38,653 nt of DNA. Source: an uncultured Oscillospiraceae bacterium. Lineage in GTDB: Bacteria; Bacillota; Clostridia; Oscillospirales; Acutalibacteraceae. The notes beneath the pieces are model-generated. The model saw only the letters and a program-made list of their open reading frames with translations, was not told the DNA's origin and did no database searches. Position 1 is the first letter of the stretch. Every line of letters starts with the position of its first letter. Of this stretch, positions 7,575 to 14,963 are shown one piece after another. The stretch is taken from contig URCA01000034.1 in the NCBI GenBank assembly GCA_900546265.1, positions 1 to 38,653 on the forward strand, read 5' to 3'. Made by a program: the position numbers and the translations under genes.

Positions 7575-9713
7575 TCAGAGGCCCTGCGCCGTGCGCTCGA
7601 TGATCATGGACTGCCACTCCTTTTCCAGGGTGATGAAGCGGGCGTTCCAGCCGGAGACGCGCACCGACAGGGTTTTATAGGTCTCCGGATCCCGCTGCGC
7701 TTCCCGCAGGGTCTGCGCGTCGACGGTGTCGAGCTGCATAAAGCAGCCGTTCAGCTGGACGAACCCGCGCAGCAGGGCCTTTAGGGCGGCGATACCATTT
7801 TCCCCCCGCAGGGTGTCGGGGAAAATCCGGATATCCAGCGCGGCGCCGCAGGATTGTTTTTCCAGATCCGCCTTGCAGTAGGATCGGATGATGGCTGTGG
7901 CCCCCGCGCTGTCGGTGCCGGGGGTGGGGGAATCGTTTCCGGAAAGGATGTCGCCGCGCCGGCAGCCAAAGGCGGTGGCGCTCCGGTTGGGCAGCCAGGC
8001 GATCTGGCGGCCGAAGGTGCTGACCCCGGGGATGAATTTCACGGGGCAGCCCTCTCCCCCGCCGCACCGCCCGACGATGGCGGCAAAGTCGTCAAGCAGA
8101 CGGGTATGCCAAGCGTCCGCCTCGTCGGAATCGTTGCCGTAATATACATAGTGGGTTTTCATATACAGCCGCTGGGCCTCCGCCCCCTCCCAGTTGCCGC
8201 GCAGGAGGGTCACCATATCGCGCAGGGACAGCCTTTTTTCCTCAAAGACCGCCTTTTGCAGCGCGTACAGGGAGTTGGCGACGTCGGGCGCTCCGCCGAT
8301 GTGGGGGGAGCGGACGGTATAAACGGGGCCAAGGGCGAAGTAGGGCGCCGCGTTCTCGATGCAGCCATCCTCGAACAGGCTGACGACCGAGGACGGCGAG
8401 GCGGCCTCCCGGCGGCGCCAGCGTCCGTTCGTGCAGCAGAAAACGTCGCGGACATGAGACTGATAGAGCTGCTCCACCGTTTGCTTCAGCTCTTCCAGAA
8501 AGGCCTGATAGAGGGCCTCCGCGCTGGGATAAGCGGGGACGGGGCCGTCGGAATCGACGCCGAGGACGCGGTTGAACACCTGCAGGGCGTCGAAGGGCAT
8601 ATAGGCAAAGTCGGTTTTGCCGGGAATCTGGATTTCCCAGCAGCCGTCGTTGGCGAAGCTTCTCGCCTCGCTTTCCGGATAACCTTCGTTTTTCAGCGCC
8701 CGCAGAATCAGATCCTCGTTATACACCGCGACGATGCCGCCGCCGTGCCGCATCACCTGGGCGGTTTTGCGCAGCAGCCGTTCGGGGGAACGGCTGTTCA
8801 GCCGCACGGTGATGGGGAAATCGGCAATGGCCAGCTCCTCCACGATATCCAGCACCAGGTAAGTGACGTCGTTGGTCACCTCCCGGCCGGCGGCGTCGAT
8901 CCCGGCCAGAACAATGTTCTGATAATGCTGGGCGTCCCCCGAACCCGGCCGGGGCTGGGATTGGATCCACTCGCAGCCTTTGATGAAAAAGGAGGCGAGA
9001 ATTTCCCGGGCTTCGGGTTTGGTCAGGACGCCGGCGGCCAAATCCTTTTGCAGGTAGTCGCCCAGCAGCCAGTCGATCCGTCCGATGCCCGGCCAGTTGC
9101 CGCACAGGCGGACAAAGGCGAAAATGAACCAGAGCGCCTGCACCGCTTCGAGAAAATTCCGCGCCGGGGCAAACGGCACCCGCTGCAGCGCCCGATAGAC
9201 CGCCGGCTTTTCCTCCCGGACCGCGTCCAGATAGCGGGCGTGCCAGACGCGGAGGGCTTCGACGACGTTGTCCAGGCTGCGCAGAAAGGCGGTCTCCTGC
9301 CCGTCGGCGGCCAGGGCGAGACGCGCGGTGATATCCCGCTTATACGCTTCCAGGCCCTCTTTCAACACCCGGTCGTAACGGATGGTTAAATGGTTGACGC
9401 CGGGAAACAGGCAGGCCCCCCGATAGGCGGCGGGGACGGCGTAGTCGATGGCGGCTCCAAGGGTGGCGGCGCCGCTGATCCGCTCCTCCGGGCAAATCCG
9501 GATCGGCGCCTGCCGGGCGATTTGCCGGATGGCGGCGTCGTATTGGGCCAAGGGCGGCATGGAGGAAAACCCGTCGATTTCGTCCAGAGAAACGCAGGGA
9601 GTGCGCGCGGCGTCGTCCCCATAGAGCCCGTGCAGGGAGTTCCAGGCCCATTGCCTTGTGGCCGGGGCAAGCCGTACCGGACGCGGGGTGGCGCTGGCCG
9701 TTTGAAATCGCAT
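7575..9713 (-). CDS. Glycyl radical enzyme of unknown substrate (PFL/eliminase superfamily)
   Basis: Oxygen-sensitive radical enzyme. The 712-residue product has the C-terminal radical loop SVRVSGWNARF with the predicted radical Gly688, and a thiyl-loop NDGCWEIQIPGKT with Cys358 and Glu360. A single Cys followed two residues later by Glu is the pattern of dehydratase/lyase-type enzymes (GCVE in CutC and glycerol dehydratase), not the Cys-Cys of pyruvate formate-lyase; Trp between them and Ile-Gln-Ile-Pro after are unusual. It is shorter than CutC-type enzymes (about 850). ATG 9713 has AAGGAAGGAG ten bases upstream; the frame stays open further upstream only by running into the divergent AraC gene. 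It is the first gene of a two-gene operon with its activase and sits divergent to an AraC regulator. No microcompartment genes are nearby. I cannot assign the reaction. Confidence 0.9.
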   Translation of the reverse strand: MRFQTASATPRPVRLAPATRQWAWNSLHGLYGDDAARTPCVSLDEIDGFSSMPPLAQYDAAIRQIARQAPIRICPEERISGAATLGAAIDYAVPAAYRGACLFPGVNHLTIRYDRVLKEGLEAYKRDITARLALAADGQETAFLRSLDNVVEALRVWHARYLDAVREEKPAVYRALQRVPFAPARNFLEAVQALWFIFAFVRLCGNWPGIGRIDWLLGDYLQKDLAAGVLTKPEAREILASFFIKGCEWIQSQPRPGSGDAQHYQNIVLAGIDAAGREVTNDVTYLVLDIVEELAIADFPITVRLNSRSPERLLRKTAQVMRHGGGIVAVYNEDLILRALKNEGYPESEARSFANDGCWEIQIPGKTDFAYMPFDALQVFNRVLGVDSDGPVPAYPSAEALYQAFLEELKQTVEQLYQSHVRDVFCCTNGRWRRREAASPSSVVSLFEDGCIENAAPYFALGPVYTVRSPHIGGAPDVANSLYALQKAVFEEKRLSLRDMVTLLRGNWEGAEAQRLYMKTHYVYYGNDSDEADAWHTRLLDDFAAIVGRCGGGEGCPVKFIPGVSTFGRQIAWLPNRSATAFGCRRGDILSGNDSPTPGTDSAGATAIIRSYCKADLEKQSCGAALDIRIFPDTLRGENGIAALKALLRGFVQLNGCFMQLDTVDAQTLREAQRDPETYKTLSVRVSGWNARFITLEKEWQSMIIERTAQGL

Positions 9714-9772
9714 AACATCCACGCTCCTTCCTTGTAGCATTTTATCGCATAGATTGCATTTTGCGTATAAAT

Positions 9773-9803
9773 ATAGTATCATAGTTTTGTAATATACTAT
9801 CAA
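9773..9803. promoter_or_regulatory. Divergent gre/araC control region with inverted repeat
   Basis: ATAGTAT (9773-9779) and ATACTAT (9794-9800) form a perfect 7-base inverted repeat with centres 21 bases (two helical turns) apart. On the minus strand TTGATA (9798-9803), 17 bases and GATACT (9775-9780) form the enzyme operon promoter, so the repeat covers both its -35 and -10. On the plus strand TATACT (9793-9798) could serve araC. Operator function is inferred from position. Confidence 0.5.
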
Positions 9804-9818
9804 ACAAGGAGTTGTGGT

Positions 9819-10613
9819 ATGAGCGTCGATATGCAATCGGTGGAAATCAGCCAGCTGTTTTCCGCGGGCTTCGCCTGCGACCTGGAAGGTGTGGAGCATC
9901 GCAAGACCCTGCCCTGCCTGTCCGTTGTGCAGGCCCTGCATGGGTATTACGAAATCGGCCTCGATCACAAGGCGCTGGTATCCACCGGACAGGGCGGCGC
10001 GTTTATCGCTCCGGCCAATTGCTTTCAGCGGATTATCCACCACAATGGAAGCGAGCACGTCATGCGCGCGCATTGGGTGTCGATGCACGTGCGGGTGAAC
10101 ACCTTCTACCGGTTGGAGGATCTCTATGAGTTCCCCCGGCTGTTTCCGCCGGAGGAAAACGAGGCTCTGGCGGCGCACATCGCCGCCATTCGGTACGCGG
10201 ACAATATCTGCGCGGGATACGCCGCCGCCTACCAGATCCTCGAGCGGCTGCTGCGCGTATCCAAAAGGCGGGCGGATCCCGACAGGACGATGATCCGGAT
10301 CCAGGAATACGTTGCGGCGCATTTCCGGGAGCCGATCCGCGCCGACGATTTGGCCGGATATCTGTGCTGCTCTCCCGCGCAGGTTTACCGCCTGTTCCGG
10401 CGCTACTTCTCCCTGTCCCCCGCCAACTATATCAACCGCGTCCGCCTGCAAAACGCGGCCATGCTGCTGGAAACCAGCGCGGAATCCGTCACAGCCATCG
10501 CCGTTGCGTCTGGCTATGACGACATCGCGTATTTTTCCAAGTGCTTCAAGGACGTCTTTTCGGTTTCGCCAAGCGTGTACCGGCGGCAGAACGCCCATGC
10601 CCGTTCAAAATAA
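9819..10613 (+). CDS. AraC-family transcriptional regulator, cupin-type sensor
   Basis: Predicted ligand-responsive DNA-binding regulator of the divergent glycyl radical enzyme operon. In 264 residues, the N-terminal 150 look like an AraC cupin effector domain (HGYYEIGLDHKALVSTG-like strand pattern, HWVSMHVR), and residues of about 170-262 hold the two helix-turn-helix motifs, with AGYLCCSPAQVYRLFRRYF in the first and the AraC signature AIAVASGYDDIAYFSKCFK in the second. ATG 9819 follows AAGGAG (9806-9811) by seven bases. The pairing of one regulator with one enzyme and its activase suggests the inducer is the enzyme's substrate or a related metabolite. Activator versus repressor cannot be read from sequence. 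Confidence 0.9.
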   Translation: MSVDMQSVEISQLFSAGFACDLEGVEHRKTLPCLSVVQALHGYYEIGLDHKALVSTGQGGAFIAPANCFQRIIHHNGSEHVMRAHWVSMHVRVNTFYRLEDLYEFPRLFPPEENEALAAHIAAIRYADNICAGYAAAYQILERLLRVSKRRADPDRTMIRIQEYVAAHFREPIRADDLAGYLCCSPAQVYRLFRRYFSLSPANYINRVRLQNAAMLLETSAESVTAIAVASGYDDIAYFSKCFKDVFSVSPSVYRRQNAHARSK

Positions 10614-10618
10614 ACACG

Positions 10619-10654
10619 AAACGCCTCCGGCCGTTAGACGACCGGAGGCGTTTT
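10619..10654. terminator. Bidirectional terminator between araC and the DUF4097 operon
   Basis: AAACGCCTCCGG (10619-10630) pairs with CCGGAGGCGTTT (10642-10653), with T runs on both strands. It serves convergent genes. Confidence 0.9.
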
Positions 10655-10668
10655 AGAAGCGCGGCGGA

Positions 10669-11796
10669 TTAGGCACCGGTAAAGGTGAGCGTTATGCTGG
10701 AGTTGGAGGTGGTGGCGTTGAGCTGCCCCGGGGCCTGCTTGTTGATGACCGAGGAGGGGGACGCGGAGCCGTTGGTGGTGTTGGTCACGATGGAATAATC
10801 CTGCTGGCTGCCGGCGATGGTGCCTTTGATGGAACCGTTGGTGCTGGACAGCCGGATATCCGGGGAGGCGAGCTGGTCCACCCGGATGCCGGCGTTGGTG
10901 GTGCGCACCGACACGCGCGCGGCAAAGCGGGAATTCTCCAGGCGGACGCTGCCGCTCTGGGTGGTGAAATCCGCTTCCGGGGCTTCCACCGCGTCGGTTT
11001 TGAGAGAGGCGTTGGTGGTGCCGGCGGACACCGTGCCGCTAAAGCTGCCGTTGCGCAGCGCCAGGGAGCCGTTGGTGGTGTTGAACTGGCCGGCGGCCGC
11101 CTCCACCCGGTCGGCCTGGAGGCTGGCGTTGGTGGTGCGGGCGGTCAGCTCGCCGGTCATGGCCAAATCGGCCAGGTGGATGCTGCCGTTGGTGGAGGTG
11201 ACAAAGAGGGCCGCGCCCTGCAGGCGATCCAGATGCACGCCGGCGTTGGTGGTGGAGAGAATGAAGGTGTCGGCGGTAATATCCGAGACCCGCAGGGTGC
11301 CGTTGGTGGTGGCCAGGCGGCATTCGGTAAGCTTCGGCAGGCTGTCGGCGGTGAGGGAGGCGTTGGTGGTGCGGGCGTTCAGGAGGCCGGCGTACTGGGG
11401 CGGCACCTCCACGGTGATGGACTGGCTCGCCCGGGCGATGCCGCCGAACATGCCCTGCACCAGGCTCTGGTACCATTTCTGATCGCAGCGGTAGGTCACG
11501 TTCAGGGAGGCGCCCTGCTGCTCGAAGGTATAGGTATCGCTGGCAAACTCGCGGTAGCGGATGACGATGTCGGAGCCGGCGGCGGGCTGGAAGACGACCC
11601 GCTGGTTCTGCGCGTCCAGGTTCAGGGCGGTCAGGGCGCCGGCCGGGAGGGTATACACCTTGTCCTCGTATTTTTCCACAGATATCACCTTCATAAAATC
11701 AAATTGGCCAATGGCGAGAATGATGGCACAGAATATGGCGCCAAAGGCGCACAGGGCGCCGCCGATGACCAGAAAGGTTTTACTTTTAAGACGCAT
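10669..11796 (-). CDS. DUF4097-type membrane-anchored beta-helix protein with alternating TTNA/TTNG rungs
   Basis: Role unknown; this protein is often third in PadR-DUF1700-DUF4097 operons of Firmicutes. The 375-residue product has an N-terminal membrane segment (about 8-31) and an extracytoplasmic domain. From about residue 140 it contains at least ten rungs of 19-20 residues, each starting with a TTN-like triplet, which alternate between TTNA(S/G) and (T/S)TNG(S/T), so the real unit is about 39 residues. This predicts a right-handed beta-helix with an Asn ladder. One rung reads TQSG in place of the triplet. The start ATG 11796 lies inside the end of the upstream gene (11-base overlap), with AGGGG upstream, so translation is coupled. 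At DNA level the repeats share GTTGGTGGT on the plus strand, which suggests duplication. Confidence 0.85.
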   Translation of the reverse strand: MRLKSKTFLVIGGALCAFGAIFCAIILAIGQFDFMKVISVEKYEDKVYTLPAGALTALNLDAQNQRVVFQPAAGSDIVIRYREFASDTYTFEQQGASLNVTYRCDQKWYQSLVQGMFGGIARASQSITVEVPPQYAGLLNARTTNASLTADSLPKLTECRLATTNGTLRVSDITADTFILSTTNAGVHLDRLQGAALFVTSTNGSIHLADLAMTGELTARTTNASLQADRVEAAAGQFNTTNGSLALRNGSFSGTVSAGTTNASLKTDAVEAPEADFTTQSGSVRLENSRFAARVSVRTTNAGIRVDQLASPDIRLSSTNGSIKGTIAGSQQDYSIVTNTTNGSASPSSVINKQAPGQLNATTSNSSITLTFTGA

Positions 11797-12367
11797 AGCG
11801 CACCCCTTTCCGGGCAAAAGCCCTGGAGATGGAGGCGGACAGCCTGCGGCTGAACACCCAATAGAGCCGGAACAGATGGAAGACGCCCACGCTTGACAGG
11901 ATACCCAGCCCGATGATCAGCACGCCGGCGCCGAACTGGAACAGGGCGGCCTGGGGTGCCTGACCGAGGATGGCCAGCATCATGGCGCAGGAGGCGACCC
12001 CGCCGAGGAGCAGGGACACGGCCGTGATGGCCAGGGACAGCAGCACAATCCAGCCGCACAGATAGAGCACGCCGGCCGCCAGGACCAGGGGAAACCCGAT
12101 GATGCCGCCGAAAAACCAGGCGACGCCGATGAGGATGCGCATCCCGCTGCTCCGGGTTTTGATCGGCGGAGCGGCGTAGTCCTCCCAGATTTTACAGGCG
12201 GCATCCTCCACGCTGCCGAAACCGGCGACGATGGCCTCCTCGTCCCGGCCGTTTTCCACGCCATCCAGGACAAGTTCGTTGTAGTAATCCAGGATCCGCT
12301 GCTGCTCGGTGGCGGGAAGGCCCGTGATCCGGGGCAGCAGCTGCTGAAGGAATTCATTTTTTGTCAT
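11786..12367 (-). CDS. DUF1700 (HAAS-domain) membrane protein
   Basis: Predicted membrane partner of the PadR regulator; HAAS-domain proteins of this kind are encoded beside PadR genes but their biochemical role is poorly known. The 193-residue product has a cytoplasmic helical N-terminus (MTKNEFLQQLLPRITGLPAT to about residue 70, with the FGSVEDAA motif), then four or so hydrophobic helices between about 77 and 175 and a basic tail. The ATG at 12367 overlaps the PadR stop as ATGA, and its own stop overlaps the next start, so the three genes form a tightly coupled operon. Confidence 0.88.
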   Translation of the reverse strand: MTKNEFLQQLLPRITGLPATEQQRILDYYNELVLDGVENGRDEEAIVAGFGSVEDAACKIWEDYAAPPIKTRSSGMRILIGVAWFFGGIIGFPLVLAAGVLYLCGWIVLLSLAITAVSLLLGGVASCAMMLAILGQAPQAALFQFGAGVLIIGLGILSSVGVFHLFRLYWVFSRRLSASISRAFARKGVRYAS

Positions 12368-12756
12368 GAGGATTCCAAGTCCTTTCCGGTTGATTTGGAA
12401 GGGGCGGGCGTTTGAGGGAGGCCGGCCCCCGGCAGGGGCTGCGGGGCCACGCCACCGTTTTGAATAAAGGCGTAGACGCTGCGCAGTTCGTCCCACTCCT
12501 CGAGAAACGCGGTGATACGCCGCCGGCCCTCGTCGGTGATGGCGTAGTATTTCCGCAGGCGGCCGTTGTGCTCCTGGGTAAAGGTGATGAGGCAGCCGGC
12601 GGTTTCCAGCCGTTTGAGAATGGGGTACAGGGTAGATTCGGAAATATCGATGCAGGGGGTGATGTCGCCGATGATTTTGTATCCATAGGAGGGTTCCCTC
12701 TGCAAAACCGCCAGGACACAGATTTCCAGCAGACCTTTTTTCCGCTGTGTATCCAA
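12364..12756 (-). CDS. PadR-family transcriptional repressor
   Basis: Small winged-helix repressor, 130 residues from a TTG start. It has the PadR signature KKGLLEICVLAVLQ, then EPSYGYKII and STLYPILKRLE in the winged helix, and RKYYAITDEGRRRI, with an acidic C-terminal dimerisation helix and a Pro/Ser-rich tail. TTG 12756 is chosen because AAGGAGG lies seven bases upstream; the in-frame ATG at 12804 lies within the operator/promoter. It leads a three-gene operon with overlapping starts and probably represses it through the three half-sites at 12780-12814. The signal is unknown; PadR proteins with such membrane partners often respond to cell-envelope stress or antibiotics, an inference here. 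Confidence 0.9.
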   Translation of the reverse strand: MDTQRKKGLLEICVLAVLQREPSYGYKIIGDITPCIDISESTLYPILKRLETAGCLITFTQEHNGRLRKYYAITDEGRRRITAFLEEWDELRSVYAFIQNGGVAPQPLPGAGLPQTPAPSKSTGKDLESS

Positions 12757-12779
12757 ACAGGCACCTCCTTTGCAGTCAG

Positions 12780-12838
12780 ATACTATGCTTTGTATAGTAT
12801 GCAATACATAGTATATCTACATGCATAGCATTTGTCAA
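12780..12838 (-). promoter_or_regulatory. PadR operon promoter with three phased operator half-sites
   Basis: On the minus strand TTGACA (12833-12838), 17 bases and TATACT (12810-12815) form a full consensus promoter. Three heptamers follow: ATACTAT (12780-12786), ATAGTAT (12794-12800) and ATAGTAT (12808-12814), each 14 bases apart. The first two make a perfect inverted repeat and the third overlaps the -10. This is the expected arrangement for autorepression by PadR. Confidence 0.75.
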
Positions 12839-12883
12839 CCGGTGGAGATCGAAAGAATTTCTTAAGACAGTGGGGGCGGCCAC

Positions 12884-12912
12884 TGGACAAGGACGGGCCG
12901 GGCGGGTATACT
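12884..12912 (+). promoter_or_regulatory. Promoter of mnmE
   Basis: TGGACA (12884-12889), a 17-base spacer and TATACT (12907-12912), 33 bases before the ATG. Confidence 0.6.
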
Positions 12913-12945
12913 GGCTTTATATTGTATATAAAGGAGCCGCGATTC

Positions 12946-14313
12946 ATGAGCCAGACCATTGCCGCCATTTCCACCCCGCCCGCCCCCGCCGGGCTGGGCG
13001 TTATCCGTCTGTCGGGGGACGAGGCCGTCGCGGTGGCGTCCCGGGTGTTCCGGCCCGGCCGAGCGGGACGGGATCTGGCGGGGCTGAAGGGATACACCGC
13101 CGCCTATGGGCATGTGTTCGACGAGGAGGGGGACATCGACGACTGCGTGGCCCTGGTGTTTCGCGCGCCGCACAGCTATACCGGGGAGGACGTGGTGGAG
13201 CTGTCCTGCCACGGGGGGCTGTATTTGCTCCGGCGGGTGCTGCGGGCGGTGCTGGCCGCGGGGGCGCGGCCAGCGGGCGCGGGCGAATTCACCCGGCGAG
13301 CTTTCCTGAACGGCAAGCTGGATCTGACCCGGGCGGAGGCGGTGATGGAACTGATCGCGGCCGACGGGCGGCTGTCGGCCCGGACGGCCCTGGCGGCCCG
13401 GGAGGGAAACCTGTACCGACGGATGGAAACGGTCAAAAACGAGCTGGTGGGGCTGTCGGCCCATTTCTCCGCCTATGTGGATTATCCGGACGAGGATATC
13501 CCCGCGCTGGATGAAGCCGCGTTGGACGGCGTGCTGGCCCGGGCGGAGGAGAGCCTCTCTTCCCTGTTGGCCACCTATGACGCGGGGCGGGTGCTGCGGG
13601 AAGGAGTGGACACCGTCATTGTGGGAAGCCCCAACGTGGGGAAATCCACCCTGATGAACTGGCTGGCCGGGTGCGAGAGAAGTATCGTCACCCCGGTGGC
13701 GGGCACGACCCGGGACGTGGTGGAGGAAACCGTCCGCCTGGGGGACGTGGTGCTCCGGCTGTCGGACACGGCGGGCATCCGGGAAACGAACGATGCGGTG
13801 GAAAGCATCGGCGTGCAGCGGGCCAGGCAGCGGATGGAGCAGGCGGCCCTGGTGCTGGCGGTGTTCGACGGCTCCCGTCCGTTGAGCGAGGACGACCGGG
13901 CGCTGGCGGAGGCGGCGCAGGGGGCTGCGGCCATTGCCATCGTCAGCAAGGCGGACGAGGAGACGCTGGTGGACAGGGGCTTCCTGGCCGAGCGGTTTCC
14001 CCGGCTGGTCACCCTGTCGGCCCGGGAGGGCACGGGGCTGGAGGATTTGATCCGCGAAGTGGCGGCCGTCACCGGGGTGGAACGTCTGGACGGGGCGGAG
14101 CCCCTGCTGGCCACCGAACGGCAGCGGCAATGCGCGCAGCGCTGCCTGGAAGGCGTGCGGGAGGCGCGGGCCGCCCTGGCGGGAGGGATGACCCTGGACG
14201 CCGTGTCGGTGAGCGTGGACGAAGCGATTGCAGCGGTGCTCGAGCTGACGGGGGAGCGGGCTACCGAGGCAGTGGTGGACGAGGTGTTCGCCCGTTTCTG
14301 CGTGGGAAAGTGA
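12946..14313 (+). CDS. mnmE: tRNA modification GTPase MnmE
   Basis: With MnmG it installs the 5-(carboxymethyl)aminomethyl group on wobble uridine 34 of tRNAs reading split codon boxes. The 455 residues match the family. The N-terminal folate-binding domain has SYTGEDVVELSCHGG (78-91) and GEFTRRAFLNGKLDL; the G domain has P-loop GSPNVGKST (227-235), GTTRD and DTAGIR; and the C-terminus is FCVGK, containing the conserved cysteine. ATG 12946 follows AAAGGAG by nine bases. It is monocistronic here, without the usual neighbours rnpA, yidC, jag or mnmG. It stands divergent from the PadR operon. Confidence 0.96.
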   Translation: MSQTIAAISTPPAPAGLGVIRLSGDEAVAVASRVFRPGRAGRDLAGLKGYTAAYGHVFDEEGDIDDCVALVFRAPHSYTGEDVVELSCHGGLYLLRRVLRAVLAAGARPAGAGEFTRRAFLNGKLDLTRAEAVMELIAADGRLSARTALAAREGNLYRRMETVKNELVGLSAHFSAYVDYPDEDIPALDEAALDGVLARAEESLSSLLATYDAGRVLREGVDTVIVGSPNVGKSTLMNWLAGCERSIVTPVAGTTRDVVEETVRLGDVVLRLSDTAGIRETNDAVESIGVQRARQRMEQAALVLAVFDGSRPLSEDDRALAEAAQGAAAIAIVSKADEETLVDRGFLAERFPRLVTLSAREGTGLEDLIREVAAVTGVERLDGAEPLLATERQRQCAQRCLEGVREARAALAGGMTLDAVSVSVDEAIAAVLELTGERATEAVVDEVFARFCVGK

Positions 14314-14347
14314 CGCAGAAACGCATACGTGCCTTATACATAAACAA

Positions 14348-14381
14348 AAGCGGCGGGAACACAACTGTGTTTCCGCCGCTT
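14348..14381 (-). terminator. Long hairpin terminator between mnmE and the DUF4430 gene
   Basis: AAGCGGCGGGAACACA (14348-14363) pairs with TGTGTTTCCGCCGCTT (14366-14381) with one G-T pair and a very small loop. The T-rich tail is on the minus strand (TTTTGTTTAT), so it terminates the DUF4430 gene and probably also blocks mnmE read-through. Confidence 0.85.
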
Positions 14382-14397
14382 CCTGTCTGATATGGCG

Positions 14398-14799
14398 TCA
14401 ATAGTCGACGGTCAGGGTCAGCTCGAAGGTGTCCCCGTCCGCAAAGGGGGTGGTGCTGATGCCGGTCATGACGGCTTGTCCGCCTTTGGTGATGCACCAC
14501 CATTCTTCCTTACTTTTGTCGGCGGTTTCATTGTCCACCGTGTCTATGTAGAGGCCGTAGTCGCCTGTGGTGCCCTTGACGAGCCCCTCGGCCACCAGGG
14601 CGTCGCCCAGGTACTCCGCCGCGGAGAGAATCTGAAACTCCTTTTGGGTTTTGTCCTTATGTATCACCTCGATGGTCACGGTTTTCTGCTCCGGCGCGGA
14701 GGAACCGGGGGCAGCTTTTTTGGGGGAACAGCCGGTCAGGCCGATCAGCAGAGCCAGCAGGCAGGCCGCCGCTGTCAGCCAGAGAGTTTTGCGCTTCAT
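14398..14799 (-). CDS. DUF4430-domain lipoprotein
   Basis: Exported lipoprotein of unknown function; DUF4430 domains occur in surface proteins and cobalamin-binding-like (transcobalamin-type) folds in clostridia. The 133-residue product has a signal peptide and lipobox LTGC (C24), then a single domain of about 90 residues with TVTIEVIHKDK, AAEYLGDALVAEGLVKG, TGDYGLYIDTVD and EEWWCITKGGQAV motifs. I prefer ATG 14799 (MKRK), nine bases after GGAAGG; ATG 14808 abuts that site. It is a single gene ending in a strong terminator. The substrate is not predictable; calling it a B12-binding protein would be over-reach. Confidence 0.8.
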   Translation of the reverse strand: MKRKTLWLTAAACLLALLIGLTGCSPKKAAPGSSAPEQKTVTIEVIHKDKTQKEFQILSAAEYLGDALVAEGLVKGTTGDYGLYIDTVDNETADKSKEEWWCITKGGQAVMTGISTTPFADGDTFELTLTVDY

Positions 14800-14928
14800 A
14801 TCGGTCATCCTTCCTCAAAATCGGTACATCCACTATAGCACAACGGGCAAGCGGATACAAGTGGGGCCACAGTAGTCATACGGCGGCTGTTTTGAAAACT
14901 GCCGGAGGGGGGCGGACCGGAGAGGCAT

Positions 14929-14957
14929 AAAAAGCGGCGGCCCGTCACGGGCCGCCG
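14929..14957 (-). terminator. Terminator of gpr
   Basis: On the minus strand CGGCGGCCCG (14957-14948) pairs with CGGGCCGCCG (14944-14935) around a TGA loop, followed by CTTTTTATG. Confidence 0.92.
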
Positions 14958-14963
14958 GCCGGG

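Noticed and set aside
9714..10598. Upstream extension of the glycyl radical enzyme frame to about 1000 residues
   Set aside because: It overlaps the AraC gene on the other strand; the ribosome site and family start fit ATG 9713.
10669..11796. CRISPR-like or tandem DNA repeats on the plus strand (recurrent GTTGGTGGTG)
   Set aside because: These are codon-level repeats encoding the TTN rungs of a protein; no spacer structure.
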